Of a stretch of DNA of 26,651 nucleotides, positions 1-11,656 are shown one piece after another. A model generated the notes under the pieces. That model did no database searches and was not told the origin of the DNA. It was given only the letters and a program-made list of their open reading frames with translations. Both the position numbers and the translations under genes were made by a program. Each line of letters starts with the position of its first letter. The stretch's first letter is position 1. Source of the stretch: an uncultured Prevotella sp. (GTDB lineage: Bacteria > Bacteroidota > Bacteroidia > Bacteroidales > Bacteroidaceae); NCBI GenBank assembly GCA_905198745.1, contig CAJKDU010000032.1, positions 1 to 26,651 of the forward strand. The letters run 5' to 3'.

Positions 1-1397
1 ATTTATATATTATATTACTTTTTCTTGCTTACGATTCGTGACTATAGGTGTGCATATATAAAGCGTGACGTCACATTTTGTGTGCAGGGAAAAACGGCGG
101 TCCGGGGAGTTTTCTTTGCGGTAATTTTTGTTTACGTTCTTGCTCTCATCCGTCTGTTCCGTTTCCGGGACTTGTGGCGGAGGTCAGGTTGTTTCCGCCG
201 AAGCCTGTCTTCGTCGAGGTGAGTTTCCGTTAGTGTGCCGTTGGCGATAGATTAGTGTGCCACTAACGTGTCGTTAACCGCCTGTCGGTGTGTTCTTGGT
301 GTCCGTCGGCGTGTTGTCGGCGATAGGGTGGGGTGCTTAGGGTGTGTGCAGGACTTCCTGTTTGTTTACAAAAAGAAGGGCAGATGTTCTTTCTTTCGTC
401 GTGATGGCGGTTTTTGGCATGGTTTTTGCCGTACCCCATTGCACACTGCATAGGGGCTTCAAAACCGTGCAAAATCGTGAAAACTGTCACACTTTTCCGT
501 GAATGTGCGCACGAATCCCGTGAACACGGGCGTTTTGGAATGTGTTGGCGAAAGGCCGGCAGAGTGCGTGGCTGTTGTTTTTCCGGTTTCGGTTAAGGGT
601 TGTAAATGGCGCATGAAACATTATTTTGCAATTCGTTTGCCTGTCGGTTGGGTGCGTGTTGCAGGGCGCAAAGGCCGTCTGTTGACCTATTAAGTCGTTG
701 TGGCTATTGGTTCGTTCCGTGCGTTGCCCGCTGTCTTTCCGTCCGTTAGGGTTCGGGTGTGATGTTTGTGCTTCAGCGTTTAGGCGTGACCCCCGAAGTC
801 CGTTCACCACATAAAATAAAGCCGTGCCGTTGGCCACCACGTGATTCAGAGTTGTTGCCAATTGGCGTAAGGATTGGATTGCAAGAGCCGTGGAGTGCAG
901 GCTGAAAGCCCCGTCTGTAGCTTGCCCAAGGCAAGCGGAGCAATACCTTGGTTGATGTCTGTTCTAAGGCTACGCCCTGTAAGAGCGAAAGTAGCTGAAA
1001 CACAGGTAGTTGGTTCTACTTTTGCCCTTACAGGGCGTGATGGTGTTTGTTTCTGTACCCAGGGTGCCGCTTCGCTTTATCCTGGGCTATGTAGAAGTTG
1101 GGCTTTCAGCCCGCCAATTTGCCCACTTGCGTATGACGTGAGTGTAAAGGTCGTGAGGTAGGACTTGTGCGGCGAGATGAGACTTCCGGTCTGTTGGCCG
1201 GAACCGACCTCGAATGTCGCTCACAGTCCGCCATTCCCTTGCCGCGTACTGACGCCACACAGGGAAGAGTAGCCCACAAAACGGGGAGAAAAGGGAAAGT
1301 TTTGGGGAACTATGGGCGAGAGAGAGCGGATAGAGTGCAAAAAAGAGTAAAATTTAGGATATTTTGCTATCTGCGGTTTGCAATTTGAGAAAAAGAT
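1..1397. other. Gene-free region, G+T-rich on the plus strand
   Basis: No convincing gene is visible here. The open frames are short, overlap one another on both strands, start without a promoter, and resemble no family I recognise. From about position 60 to 800 the plus strand is visibly rich in G and T. TTAGTGTGCC occurs at 230-239 and again at 252-261, and GTTAGTG (229-235) faces CACTAAC (261-267). A structured repeat-like element occupies about 898-1112 and is listed separately. The region ends at the promoter of the downstream ATPase gene. Confidence 0.6.
898..1112. repeat. REP/MITE-like structured intergenic element
   Basis: The ends are inverted copies of one short hairpin motif: GGCTGAAAGCCCC near 900-912 and GGGCTTTCAGCCC at 1100-1112. 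Inside is a long imperfect hairpin with 23-base arms at 972-994 and 1016-1038 (21 of 23 positions pair) around a 21-base loop. Smaller hairpins are CTTGCC/GGCAAG at 921-935 and CCCAGG/CCTGGG at 1058-1086. The GCTTTCAGCCCG end recurs at 6690-6701 and about 19752-19763, which suggests a dispersed family. An open frame crosses the element (874-1161), but its composition looks like structured DNA rather than a protein gene. That it is mobile or REP-like is inference. Confidence 0.5.
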
Positions 1398-1405
1398 ATT
1401 ATCTT
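1375..1405 (+). promoter_or_regulatory. Promoter of the AAA ATPase gene
   Basis: TTTG at 1375-1378 and TATCTTTG at 1398-1405 are separated by 19 bases, a full match to the Bacteroidota housekeeping promoter pattern (TTTG, about 19 bases, TAnnTTTG). Transcription would start near 1411, giving a leader of about 30 bases before the ATG at 1440. Confidence 0.75.
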
Positions 1406-1439
1406 TGCACCAAAATAAGGAATCAAACCAAAAACAGGA

Positions 1440-2627
1440 ATGGAAGCCTTCTTTCGCACACACAAGTACCTCGTAGAACATACGGACGCCCCCGTTCGTC
1501 GCACCCTGATGGATGAGATCGACTGGAACGACCGCATGATCGGCATTAAGGGTACCCGTGGGGTAGGCAAGACCGTCTTCCTGCTGCAGTATGCCAAGGA
1601 GCATTTCCGTGCCGACGACCACCGCTGTCTCTACGTGAACATGAACAACTTCTGCTTCCAGGACCGCGGCATAGCCGAGTTTGCCGGCGACTTCTACCGC
1701 AACGGCGGCCGCACGCTGCTCATCGACCAAGTGTTCAAGCAGCCCAACTGGAGCCGCGACCTGCGCCAGTGCTACGACCAGTATCCCGACCTGAAGATCG
1801 TGTTCACCGGTTCGAGCGTGATGCGCCTGAAGGACGGCACACCCGAGCTGAAAGGCATCGTGAAGAGCTACAACATGCGCGGGTTCTCCTTCCGCGAATA
1901 CCTCAACCTGATGGAGGACTGCCATTTCAAGCCCCTCACGCTCGACGAGATACTCAACGACCACGAACGCCTGGTCAAGAAGATACTTCCCGAGGTGAGC
2001 CCCTCCAAGCATTTCCACGCCTATCTGCACCACGGATTCTATCCCTTCTTCCTGGAGCACCGCAACTTTGAGGAAAACCTGCTCAAGACCATGAACATGA
2101 TGACCGAGGTGGACATACTCATCATCAAGCAGATAGAGCTGAAATACCTCACCAAAATCAAGAAACTCTTTTATCTTCTCGCTGTCGAGGGTCCCAAGGC
2201 ACCCAACATCAGCCACCTCGCCCACGAGATAAGCACGAGCCGCGCCACGGTGATGAACTACATCAAGTATCTTGCCGACGCCCGGCTCATCAACATGATA
2301 TACCCCGTGGGGCAGCAGTTTCCCAAGAAACCTGCCCGCGTGATGATGCACAACCCCAACCTCATGTACGCCATCTATCCCATCAAGGTGGAAGAGCAGG
2401 CACTCATGGAGACCTTCTTCGTGAACTGCATGTGGAAAGACCACAAGGTGAACGAGGGGCGCTCCGCCGGGCAGTTCATGATAGACGGCACGCGCAAGTT
2501 CCGCATCTGCGACGCCGAGAACAAGGGGCGCATACACTACAACTCCGACACCGTCTACGCCCGCTACAACACCGAGGTGGGCAAGGGCAACCAGATACCC
2601 CTCTGGCTCTTCGGGTTCCTCTATTGA
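1440..2627 (+). CDS. AAA_14-family ATP-binding protein
   Basis: This 395-residue protein has a P-loop GTRGVGKT (residues 38-45), a Walker B-like stretch TLLIDQ (92-97), a TGSS sensor-like motif (123-126) and the RGFSFREYL segment (147-155) typical of AAA_14/DUF4143-type ATPases. A winged-helix-like segment lies at about 255-285. Family members are common, often multicopy, in Bacteroidota and have no settled role. Two features look odd. The acidic residue normally after the Walker B Asp is Gln (Q97). The C-terminal part, where relatives often carry a nuclease-like pattern (DF, then FEVGGK), here reads GQFMIDG and FRICDAENK. Its own promoter and isolated position suggest a single-gene unit. The family assignment is fairly sure; the cellular role is unknown. 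Confidence 0.85.
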   Translation: MEAFFRTHKYLVEHTDAPVRRTLMDEIDWNDRMIGIKGTRGVGKTVFLLQYAKEHFRADDHRCLYVNMNNFCFQDRGIAEFAGDFYRNGGRTLLIDQVFKQPNWSRDLRQCYDQYPDLKIVFTGSSVMRLKDGTPELKGIVKSYNMRGFSFREYLNLMEDCHFKPLTLDEILNDHERLVKKILPEVSPSKHFHAYLHHGFYPFFLEHRNFEENLLKTMNMMTEVDILIIKQIELKYLTKIKKLFYLLAVEGPKAPNISHLAHEISTSRATVMNYIKYLADARLINMIYPVGQQFPKKPARVMMHNPNLMYAIYPIKVEEQALMETFFVNCMWKDHKVNEGRSAGQFMIDGTRKFRICDAENKGRIHYNSDTVYARYNTEVGKGNQIPLWLFGFLY

Positions 2628-2716
2628 GGGCATGAATATATATGCTATATAATAAATTAAGGTATAGGAAAAATACGAGACAAAACATACATTAATATTT
2701 TTATCTTTAACAAAGT

Positions 2717-6295
<3,579 letters not shown>

Positions 6296-6320
6296 TCCTC
6301 ACGATTGAAATCCCGTCCCG

Positions 6321-6340
6321 GGTCCGGCTCCGTCCGGACC
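6321..6340 (+). other. GC-rich hairpin after nifJ
   Basis: GGTCCGG (6321-6327) and CCGGACC (6334-6340) form a perfect 7-bp stem with a 6-base loop, 25 bases past the nifJ stop. It has no U tract. It may stabilise the 3' end of the message upstream of the true terminator. Confidence 0.5.
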
Positions 6341-6370
6341 ATGGGTCGAGACAACATAACCATCTCCCAA

Positions 6371-6409
6371 GGGAGACACATTCTGTTCAAGGGTGTGTCT
6401 CCCTTTTTT
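6371..6409 (+). terminator. Intrinsic terminator of nifJ
   Basis: GGGAGACACA (6371-6380) pairs perfectly with TGTGTCTCCC (6394-6403), followed at once by six T residues (6404-6409). This is a textbook rho-independent terminator for the rightward nifJ transcript. Confidence 0.9.
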
Positions 6410-6473
6410 CGTTTCGCGTAGTTAGCGGGAATGTTGCTTATGATTCGTGTAGTTTGTGTCGGAACGTGGTTAT

Positions 6474-6530
6474 GTGGGAATGTTGGTTAGTGGGAATGTT
6501 GGTTATGTGGGAATGTTGGTTATGTGGGGA
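6474..6530. repeat. 17-bp tandem repeat (three units plus a partial)
   Basis: The unit GTGGGAATGTTGGTTAT appears at 6474-6489 (one base short), 6490-6506 and 6507-6523, followed by a partial GTGGGGA (6524-6530). A diverged copy, GCGGGAATGTTGCTTAT, lies at 6425-6441. The repeat is noncoding and could be a variable-number locus. Confidence 0.85.
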
Positions 6531-6621
6531 ATTAGTCAATGATGTAACAAATGGTATTAGATATGCATGGAGAGAGTTTAGCGGAAGATTTAGATAATGG
6601 AGAATGAACATGCAACGTTAT

Positions 6622-6702
6622 GCTCCGACGGATTTCCAATCCGCCGGAATGGTGTCTTGGGCTGCCTACGCCCAAGGCTGTATAACTTTGCTTTCAGCCC
6701 GC
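6622..6702. repeat. Second copy of the REP-like element (diverged, shorter)
   Basis: Three short structures lie in a row: CGGATT/AATCCG (6629-6643), CTTGGGC/GCCCAAG (6656-6676) and GCTTTCAGCCCGC (6690-6702). The last two parallel the right part of the element at 898-1112, where a CCCAGG/CCTGGG hairpin also precedes GGGCTTTCAGCCCGC with an AT-richer spacer between. It lies just past the stop codon of the leftward gene and could act in 3'-end formation. The homology was judged by eye. Confidence 0.45.
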
Positions 6703-6739
6703 TGTGACGGAACTAATCAGCCTGTATAGGTGGAAAAAA

Positions 6740-7177
6740 CTACACGCGCTTGGGATCCTTCTTGAGAATCAGTTTGGCGGGAATCTTCAGCCACTTGCGG
6801 TTCACCACAATCTTGAGTTTGCTGCCCTTGAGCTGTTCCAGCGTGAAGGTGCCGTCAGGGTTAGGGTAGAGGGCGGCGGTAAGGTCCTCACTGCCGAAGT
6901 CGTTGATGATTGACACCGTGGCACGCTTGCCCTTCTTGTCGACCTTCGCGTCGGTGATGAGCCAGAGGCGCGTGTCGCGGCGTGCACCGAAATAGCCCGG
7001 CAACTCGCCGTAGACCTCTTGGCCGGGCACGGTGATGTTCTGCTTGTAGAAGTCAATCTTCAGGTAGACCTTATACTCGTCGTTATAGAGATACCCCTTG
7101 AAGGTGGTGCTGTCGGTCTGCGCCATCATGGTGGCGGCAAAGAACAGCAGGAGAAAAGAAAACAATGCTTTTTTCAT
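6740..7177 (-). CDS. Small exported protein of unknown function
   Basis: I do not recognise this 145-residue protein. It begins MKKALFSFLLLFFAATMMAQ, a clear signal peptide with probable cleavage after the Ala before Gln, so the mature part (about 125 residues) is periplasmic or outer-membrane associated. The mature sequence alternates hydrophobic and charged residues, is rich in Lys, Tyr and Val, and suggests a beta-rich fold. It ends in a basic tail. A longer reading with a TTG start at 7216 is rejected because that start lies upstream of the -7 promoter box at 7199-7206. The gene stands alone, convergent with nifJ and divergent from the glycogen operon. Confidence 0.8.
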   Translation of the reverse strand: MKKALFSFLLLFFAATMMAQTDSTTFKGYLYNDEYKVYLKIDFYKQNITVPGQEVYGELPGYFGARRDTRLWLITDAKVDKKGKRATVSIINDFGSEDLTAALYPNPDGTFTLEQLKGSKLKIVVNRKWLKIPAKLILKKDPKRV

Positions 7178-7198
7178 GACGTTTGCTATTAATTGCTG

Positions 7199-7206
7199 CA
7201 AAGTTA
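7199..7206 (-). promoter_or_regulatory. -7 box of the small exported-protein gene
   Basis: Read on the minus strand this is TAACTTTG, a perfect TAnnTTTG match, about 22 bases upstream of the chosen ATG at 7177. No TTTG box at ideal spacing is visible; the nearest is about 25 bases upstream. Confidence 0.5.
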
Positions 7207-7268
7207 CCGCAAACAATTTAATTTATATCATCAAAAGAACGTTATTTTGAAAAAATGTTCCCCTGCAC

Positions 7269-7299
7269 TTGCGGTTCTCCCCTTTTTATGTTACCTTTG
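7269..7299 (+). promoter_or_regulatory. Promoter of the glycogen operon
   Basis: TACCTTTG at 7292-7299 matches the Bacteroidota -7 box, with TTG at 7269-7271 and 20 bases between. The -7 box overlaps a perfect dyad, GTTACC-N5-GGTAAC (7290-7306), which could be a binding site for a regulator. A leader of about 75 bases with hairpins follows. Confidence 0.65.
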
Positions 7300-7312
7300 T
7301 GGTAACAGAGAA

Positions 7313-7363
7313 GGCAGTTTCAAGACACATAATTTGACTGCCCGTGCATGATACATGCCGGGC
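7313..7363 (+). promoter_or_regulatory. Structured 5' leader of the glycogen operon
   Basis: Two mutually exclusive stems can form: GGCAGT (7313-7318) with ACTGCC (7337-7342), and GCCCGTGCATG (7340-7350) with CATGCCGGGC (7354-7363), the latter with one bulged T. They overlap at 7340-7342. This fits a leader that switches structure, but it matches no riboswitch class I recognise, and regulation is inference. Confidence 0.4.
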
Positions 7364-7382
7364 CTGCTAAAAACAAACACTT

Positions 7383-9062
7383 ATGATGAAAGACAAAATG
7401 ACTCCCGACTATATCTTCGAAAGCAGTTGGGAAGTGTGCAATAAGGTAGGAGGTATCTACACCGTATTATCCACGCGGGCCAAGACGCTGCAGGATGCCA
7501 TGAAAGACCACATCATCTTCATCGGACCAGACTGTTGGAAAGACACCGCATGCCCTTATTTCACCGAAGACCCACAGTTGCTTTCCGATTGGAAAGACGC
7601 TGCCCGCAAGGAAGGGCTGCACGTGAAGGTGGGCAGATGGAACATACCTGGCGAGCCCATTTCTGTGCTCGTGGACTTCAATCCCTATTTCCAGCAGAAA
7701 GACGAAATCTATACCCGCCTGTGGGAGAAATTCCAGGTGGACAGCCTGCACGCCTACGGCGACTACGACGAGGCGTCCATGTTCTCCTATGCGGCAGGCA
7801 AGGTGGTGGAGAGTTTCTACCGCTTCTGCCTCAACGACAGCATGAAGGTGATCTACCACGGCAACGAGTGGATGACCGGCCTGGGACTGCTCTACGTGAA
7901 AGACCGCCTGCCACAGGTGGCCACCATATTCACCACCCACGCCACCAGCATAGGCCGCAGCATAGCCGGCAACAACAAGCCCCTCTATGACTACCTCTTC
8001 GCCTACAATGGCGACCAGATGGCGGGCGAACTGAACATGCAGAGCAAGCACAGCATAGAGAAGCAGACCGCCATGAACGTGGACTGCTTCACCACCGTGA
8101 GCGAAATCACAGCCAGGGAGTGCAAGGAACTCCTGGACAAGCCTGTGGACGTGGTGCTGCCCAACGGCTTCGACAACAGTTTCGTGCCCAAAGGCATCAC
8201 CTTCACCCGCAAGCGCAGGGTGGCACGCCAGAAGGCACTCCACATAGCCAACGCCCTGCTGGGCGAGAACCTCAAGGACGAGGATGTGCTCATCGTATCG
8301 ACCAGCGGACGCTACGAATTCCGCAACAAGGGCGTCGACGTGTATATCGAGGCCATGAACCGGCTGCTCCGCGACAACGCACTGAAAAAGACAGTGCTCG
8401 CCTTCATCGAGGTGCCCGGATGGGTGGGAGAGCCACGGCAAGACCTGAAGGAACGTCTCGAAAGCGGACAGAGCTACGACACGCCACTCGAGGTGCCCTG
8501 CCTGACACACTGGCTCCACAACATGAGCCACGACAACGTGCTCGACATGCTGAAATACCTCGACATGCAGAACCGCAAGGAAGACCGCGTGAAGCTCATC
8601 TTCCTGCCATGCTACCTCACCGGCAACGACGGCATCTTCAACCTTCCCTACTACGACGTGGTGCTCGGCAACGACCTCTGCGTCTATCCTTCCTACTACG
8701 AGCCCTGGGGCTACACACCCCTGGAGGCAGTGGCGTTCAAGGTGCCCTGCATCACAACCGACCTGGCAGGATTCGGACTGTGGGCCAACAGCGAGAAGGG
8801 CGGAAACAGCGAGATAGAAGACGGCGTGAAGGTGATACACCGCACCGACTATAACTACTCGGAGGTGGCAGACGCCATCAAGGACACCGTGGCCAAGTAT
8901 TCGGCTTTCACCAAGTCACAGGTGACCAAGGCCCGTACCAATGCCGAAAAACTCTCGAAGAAGGCACTGTGGAGCAACTTCATACAATATTATTATGAAG
9001 CCTACGACATTGCCCTGAGAAAGGCCGAAGAGAGAAAGAACAGACAAACAGAAACAAACTAA
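7383..9062 (+). CDS. Glycogen synthase, GT3-like family
   Basis: This 559-residue enzyme is predicted to extend alpha-1,4-glucan chains from a nucleotide-sugar donor in glycogen storage. It begins with the N-terminal signature FESSWEVCNKVGGIYTVLST (residues about 12-31), as in the eukaryote-like GT3 synthases found in Bacteroidota, rather than the KTGGL motif of the bacterial GT5 GlgA. The acceptor/donor region includes YHGNEWMTGLGLLY and HATSIGRSIAGNN. The C-terminal YEPWGYTPLEA carries the E-x7-E pair (E440 and E448) of retaining GT-B glycosyltransferases. The phosphorylase gene starts 15 bases after its stop, so the two are almost certainly co-transcribed. Donor specificity (UDP- or ADP-glucose) cannot be read from the sequence. 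Confidence 0.93.
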   Translation: MMKDKMTPDYIFESSWEVCNKVGGIYTVLSTRAKTLQDAMKDHIIFIGPDCWKDTACPYFTEDPQLLSDWKDAARKEGLHVKVGRWNIPGEPISVLVDFNPYFQQKDEIYTRLWEKFQVDSLHAYGDYDEASMFSYAAGKVVESFYRFCLNDSMKVIYHGNEWMTGLGLLYVKDRLPQVATIFTTHATSIGRSIAGNNKPLYDYLFAYNGDQMAGELNMQSKHSIEKQTAMNVDCFTTVSEITARECKELLDKPVDVVLPNGFDNSFVPKGITFTRKRRVARQKALHIANALLGENLKDEDVLIVSTSGRYEFRNKGVDVYIEAMNRLLRDNALKKTVLAFIEVPGWVGEPRQDLKERLESGQSYDTPLEVPCLTHWLHNMSHDNVLDMLKYLDMQNRKEDRVKLIFLPCYLTGNDGIFNLPYYDVVLGNDLCVYPSYYEPWGYTPLEAVAFKVPCITTDLAGFGLWANSEKGGNSEIEDGVKVIHRTDYNYSEVADAIKDTVAKYSAFTKSQVTKARTNAEKLSKKALWSNFIQYYYEAYDIALRKAEERKNRQTETN

Positions 9063-9077
9063 ATAATTACCGCAAAT

Positions 9078-11633
9078 ATGAAAATCAAAGCAGATTATTC
9101 CAACGCTCCCCAGTGGAAGGAGCTGGCAGTGAAATCAAAGCTTCCGGAAGAACTGAAGTGTCTGGACGAGCTGGCTCACAACATGTGGTGGTGCTGGAAC
9201 TACGAGGCACGCGAAATGTGGCAGAGCCTTGACAAGGACCTCTATGAACAGGCCGGACAGAACCCCGTGCTCTTGCTCGAGAACCTCAACTACGAGCGCA
9301 AAGAGGCCATCGTGAAAGACAAGTCCATCATGAAGAAGGTGCACGATGTGTACAAGAAATTCCGCGAATACATGGACGTGGAGCCCGACAAGACCCGTCC
9401 TTCCGTGGCTTACTTCTGCATGGAATATGGTATCAACCAGGTGCTCAAAATCTATTCGGGAGGTCTGGGCATGCTCGCCGGTGACTACGTGAAGGAGGCA
9501 TCGGACAGCAACGTGGACATGTGTGCCGTGGGCTTCCTCTACCGCTTCGGCTACTTCAAGCAGTCGCTCAACATGGAGGGACAGCAGATTGCCAACTACG
9601 AGGCTCAGAACTTCAACTCGCTGCCCATCGAACGCCAGCTCAACGAAGACGGCACACCGATGGTCATCGACGTGCCCTACATGAACTACCAGGTGCATGC
9701 CTATGTGTGGAGAGTGAACGTGGGCCGCGTGAAGCTGTATCTGCTTGACACTGACAACGAAATGAACTCTGAGTTCGACAAACCCATCACACACTCACTC
9801 TACGGCGGTGACTGGGAAAACCGACTCAAACAGGAAATACTGCTCGGTATGGGCGGCATACTGATGCTCAAGAAACTCGGCATCAAGAAGGATATCTACC
9901 ACTGCAACGAGGGCCACGCTGCCCTGTGCAACCTCCAGCGCCTGTGCGACTACGTGGACGGCGGACTGACCTTCAACCAGGCTCTCGAACTGGTGCGCGC
10001 CTCTTCACTCTACACCGTGCACACACCAGTGCCTGCCGGCCACGACTATTTCGACGAGGCTCTCTTCGGCAAGTACATGGGCGGCTATCCGCAGCGCCTG
10101 GGCATCACCTGGGATGAGTTCATCGGCATGGGACGCCAGAACCCCGACGACCACTCGGAGCGCTTCTGCATGTCAACCTTCGCCTGCAACACCTGTCAGG
10201 AAGTGAACGGCGTGAGCAAACTCCACGGATGGGTGAGCCAGCGCATGTTCGCCCCCATCTGGAAGGGCTACTATCCCGAGGAAAACCACGTGGGCTACGT
10301 GACCAACGGCGTGCACTTACCCACATGGACAGCCACGGAATGGCGCAAGGTATATGCCGACAACTTCGACTCCAACTTCATGAGCGACCAGAGCAACGAG
10401 GAAATATGGCACGCCATCTATAACGTGCCCGACGAGGAAATATGGTCAACACGTATGGCACTGAAGAAGAAACTCGTGAGCTACATCCGTGAGAAGTTCA
10501 CCGAGACTTGGCTCAAGAACCAGGGCAATCCCGCACACGTGGTGTCGCTCCTGCAGCGCATCAGTCCCGACACGCTGATGATCGGTTTCTGCCGCCGCTT
10601 CGCCACCTACAAGCGCGCACACCTGCTCTTTACCGACCTTGACCGCCTGTCCAAGATCGTCAACAATCCCGAGCACCCCGTGCAGTTCATCTTCTCGGGC
10701 AAGGCTCACCCGGCTGACGGTGCCGGACAGGGACTCATCAAGAAGATATTCGAAATCAGCCAGCGTCCAGAGTTCCTCGGCAAGATCATCTTCCTCGAGG
10801 ACTACGACATGCAGCTCGCACGCCGCCTCGTTTCGGGTGTCGACATCTGGATGAACACGCCTACACGTCCGCTTGAGGCTTCGGGCACATCGGGCGAGAA
10901 GGCCGAGATGAACGGTGTGGTCAACCTCTCCGTGCTCGACGGATGGTGGGTGGAAGGCTACCGTGAGGGTGCCGGATGGGCACTCCCCGAGAAGCGCACC
11001 TACGAGAACCAGGGTTATCAGGACCAGCTCGACGCTGCCACCATCTACGGACTGCTCGAGAACGAGATTATCCCTCTTTACTACAACCGCAACAAGAAGG
11101 GCTACAGCGAAGGCTGGGTGAAGACCATCAAGAACTCCATCGCCACCATCGCTCCCCACTACACCATGAAGCGACAGCTCGACGACTACTACGACAAGTT
11201 CTACTGCAAGGAGGCTGCCCGCTTCGCCAAACTTTCTGCCAACGACAACCGCCTCGCCAAGGACATCGCCCTCTGGAAGGAAACCGTGGCAGAACGCTGG
11301 GACGGAATACACGTGGTATCGAAAAACGTGGAGGCTCTCAACGGCGTGGAAACCGGTGTGCCAACAACCATACGCTACGTCATCGACGAGCAGGGACTCG
11401 ACAATGCCGTGGGACTGGAACTGGTGATCATCAAGAACCAGAACAACGCAGACTCTGTGTATGAAGTGAAGCCGTTCGAGGTGAAGGGACACGAGGGCAA
11501 CAACTACACCTTCGAGTGCACCGTACAGCCCGACGTGGCTGGATCGTTCAAGGTGGCTGTGCGCATGTATCCGAAGAACGAGAACCTGCCTCACCGACAG
11601 GACTTCTGCTACGTGAAGTATCTTGACCTGTAA
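9078..11633 (+). CDS. glgP: Alpha-glucan (glycogen) phosphorylase, DUF3417/GT35 type
   Basis: This 851-residue enzyme is predicted to release glucose-1-phosphate from the non-reducing ends of glycogen. The N-terminal DUF3417 region (about 15-115) contains ELAHNMWWCWNYEAREMW. The phosphorylase core has SGGLGMLAGDYVKEASD (from about 128), YHCNEGHAAL, and the pyridoxal-phosphate motif EASGTSGEKAEMNG (about 600-613) with the likely cofactor lysine at K608. Length fits the DUF3417 subfamily. The gene shares an operon with the synthase immediately upstream, so making and degrading the polymer are expressed together and are probably balanced at the enzyme level. A terminator lies 24 bases downstream. 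The family call is secure; the preferred glucan length is not visible. Confidence 0.96.
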   Translation: MKIKADYSNAPQWKELAVKSKLPEELKCLDELAHNMWWCWNYEAREMWQSLDKDLYEQAGQNPVLLLENLNYERKEAIVKDKSIMKKVHDVYKKFREYMDVEPDKTRPSVAYFCMEYGINQVLKIYSGGLGMLAGDYVKEASDSNVDMCAVGFLYRFGYFKQSLNMEGQQIANYEAQNFNSLPIERQLNEDGTPMVIDVPYMNYQVHAYVWRVNVGRVKLYLLDTDNEMNSEFDKPITHSLYGGDWENRLKQEILLGMGGILMLKKLGIKKDIYHCNEGHAALCNLQRLCDYVDGGLTFNQALELVRASSLYTVHTPVPAGHDYFDEALFGKYMGGYPQRLGITWDEFIGMGRQNPDDHSERFCMSTFACNTCQEVNGVSKLHGWVSQRMFAPIWKGYYPEENHVGYVTNGVHLPTWTATEWRKVYADNFDSNFMSDQSNEEIWHAIYNVPDEEIWSTRMALKKKLVSYIREKFTETWLKNQGNPAHVVSLLQRISPDTLMIGFCRRFATYKRAHLLFTDLDRLSKIVNNPEHPVQFIFSGKAHPADGAGQGLIKKIFEISQRPEFLGKIIFLEDYDMQLARRLVSGVDIWMNTPTRPLEASGTSGEKAEMNGVVNLSVLDGWWVEGYREGAGWALPEKRTYENQGYQDQLDAATIYGLLENEIIPLYYNRNKKGYSEGWVKTIKNSIATIAPHYTMKRQLDDYYDKFYCKEAARFAKLSANDNRLAKDIALWKETVAERWDGIHVVSKNVEALNGVETGVPTTIRYVIDEQGLDNAVGLELVIIKNQNNADSVYEVKPFEVKGHEGNNYTFECTVQPDVAGSFKVAVRMYPKNENLPHRQDFCYVKYLDL

Positions 11634-11656
11634 CAGACCCATTATCATATCATGTC

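Larger units (their letters stand above)
6410..6739. other. Gene-free stretch between convergent genes
   Basis: No gene is visible. The stretch lies between the nifJ terminator and the stop codon of the leftward small exported-protein gene. It contains the 17-bp tandem repeat and the second repeat-like element, both listed separately. The short open frames across it have no family resemblance. Confidence 0.6.

Noticed and set aside
874..1161. 95-residue open frame across the repeat-like element
   Set aside because: It follows the hairpins and inverted ends of the element, lacks a promoter and looks like the spurious short proteins often called over dispersed repeats.
1221..2633. 470-residue open frame on the minus strand opposite the ATPase
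   Set aside because: Its composition (runs of Val, His, Leu) is the mirror of the codon bias of the real gene, which has a P-loop, a promoter and family similarity on the plus strand.
2634..2655. AT-rich TATATA/TATATA hairpin after the ATPase as a terminator
   Set aside because: It is weak, has no T tract, and can be explained by AT-rich spacer sequence ahead of nifJ.
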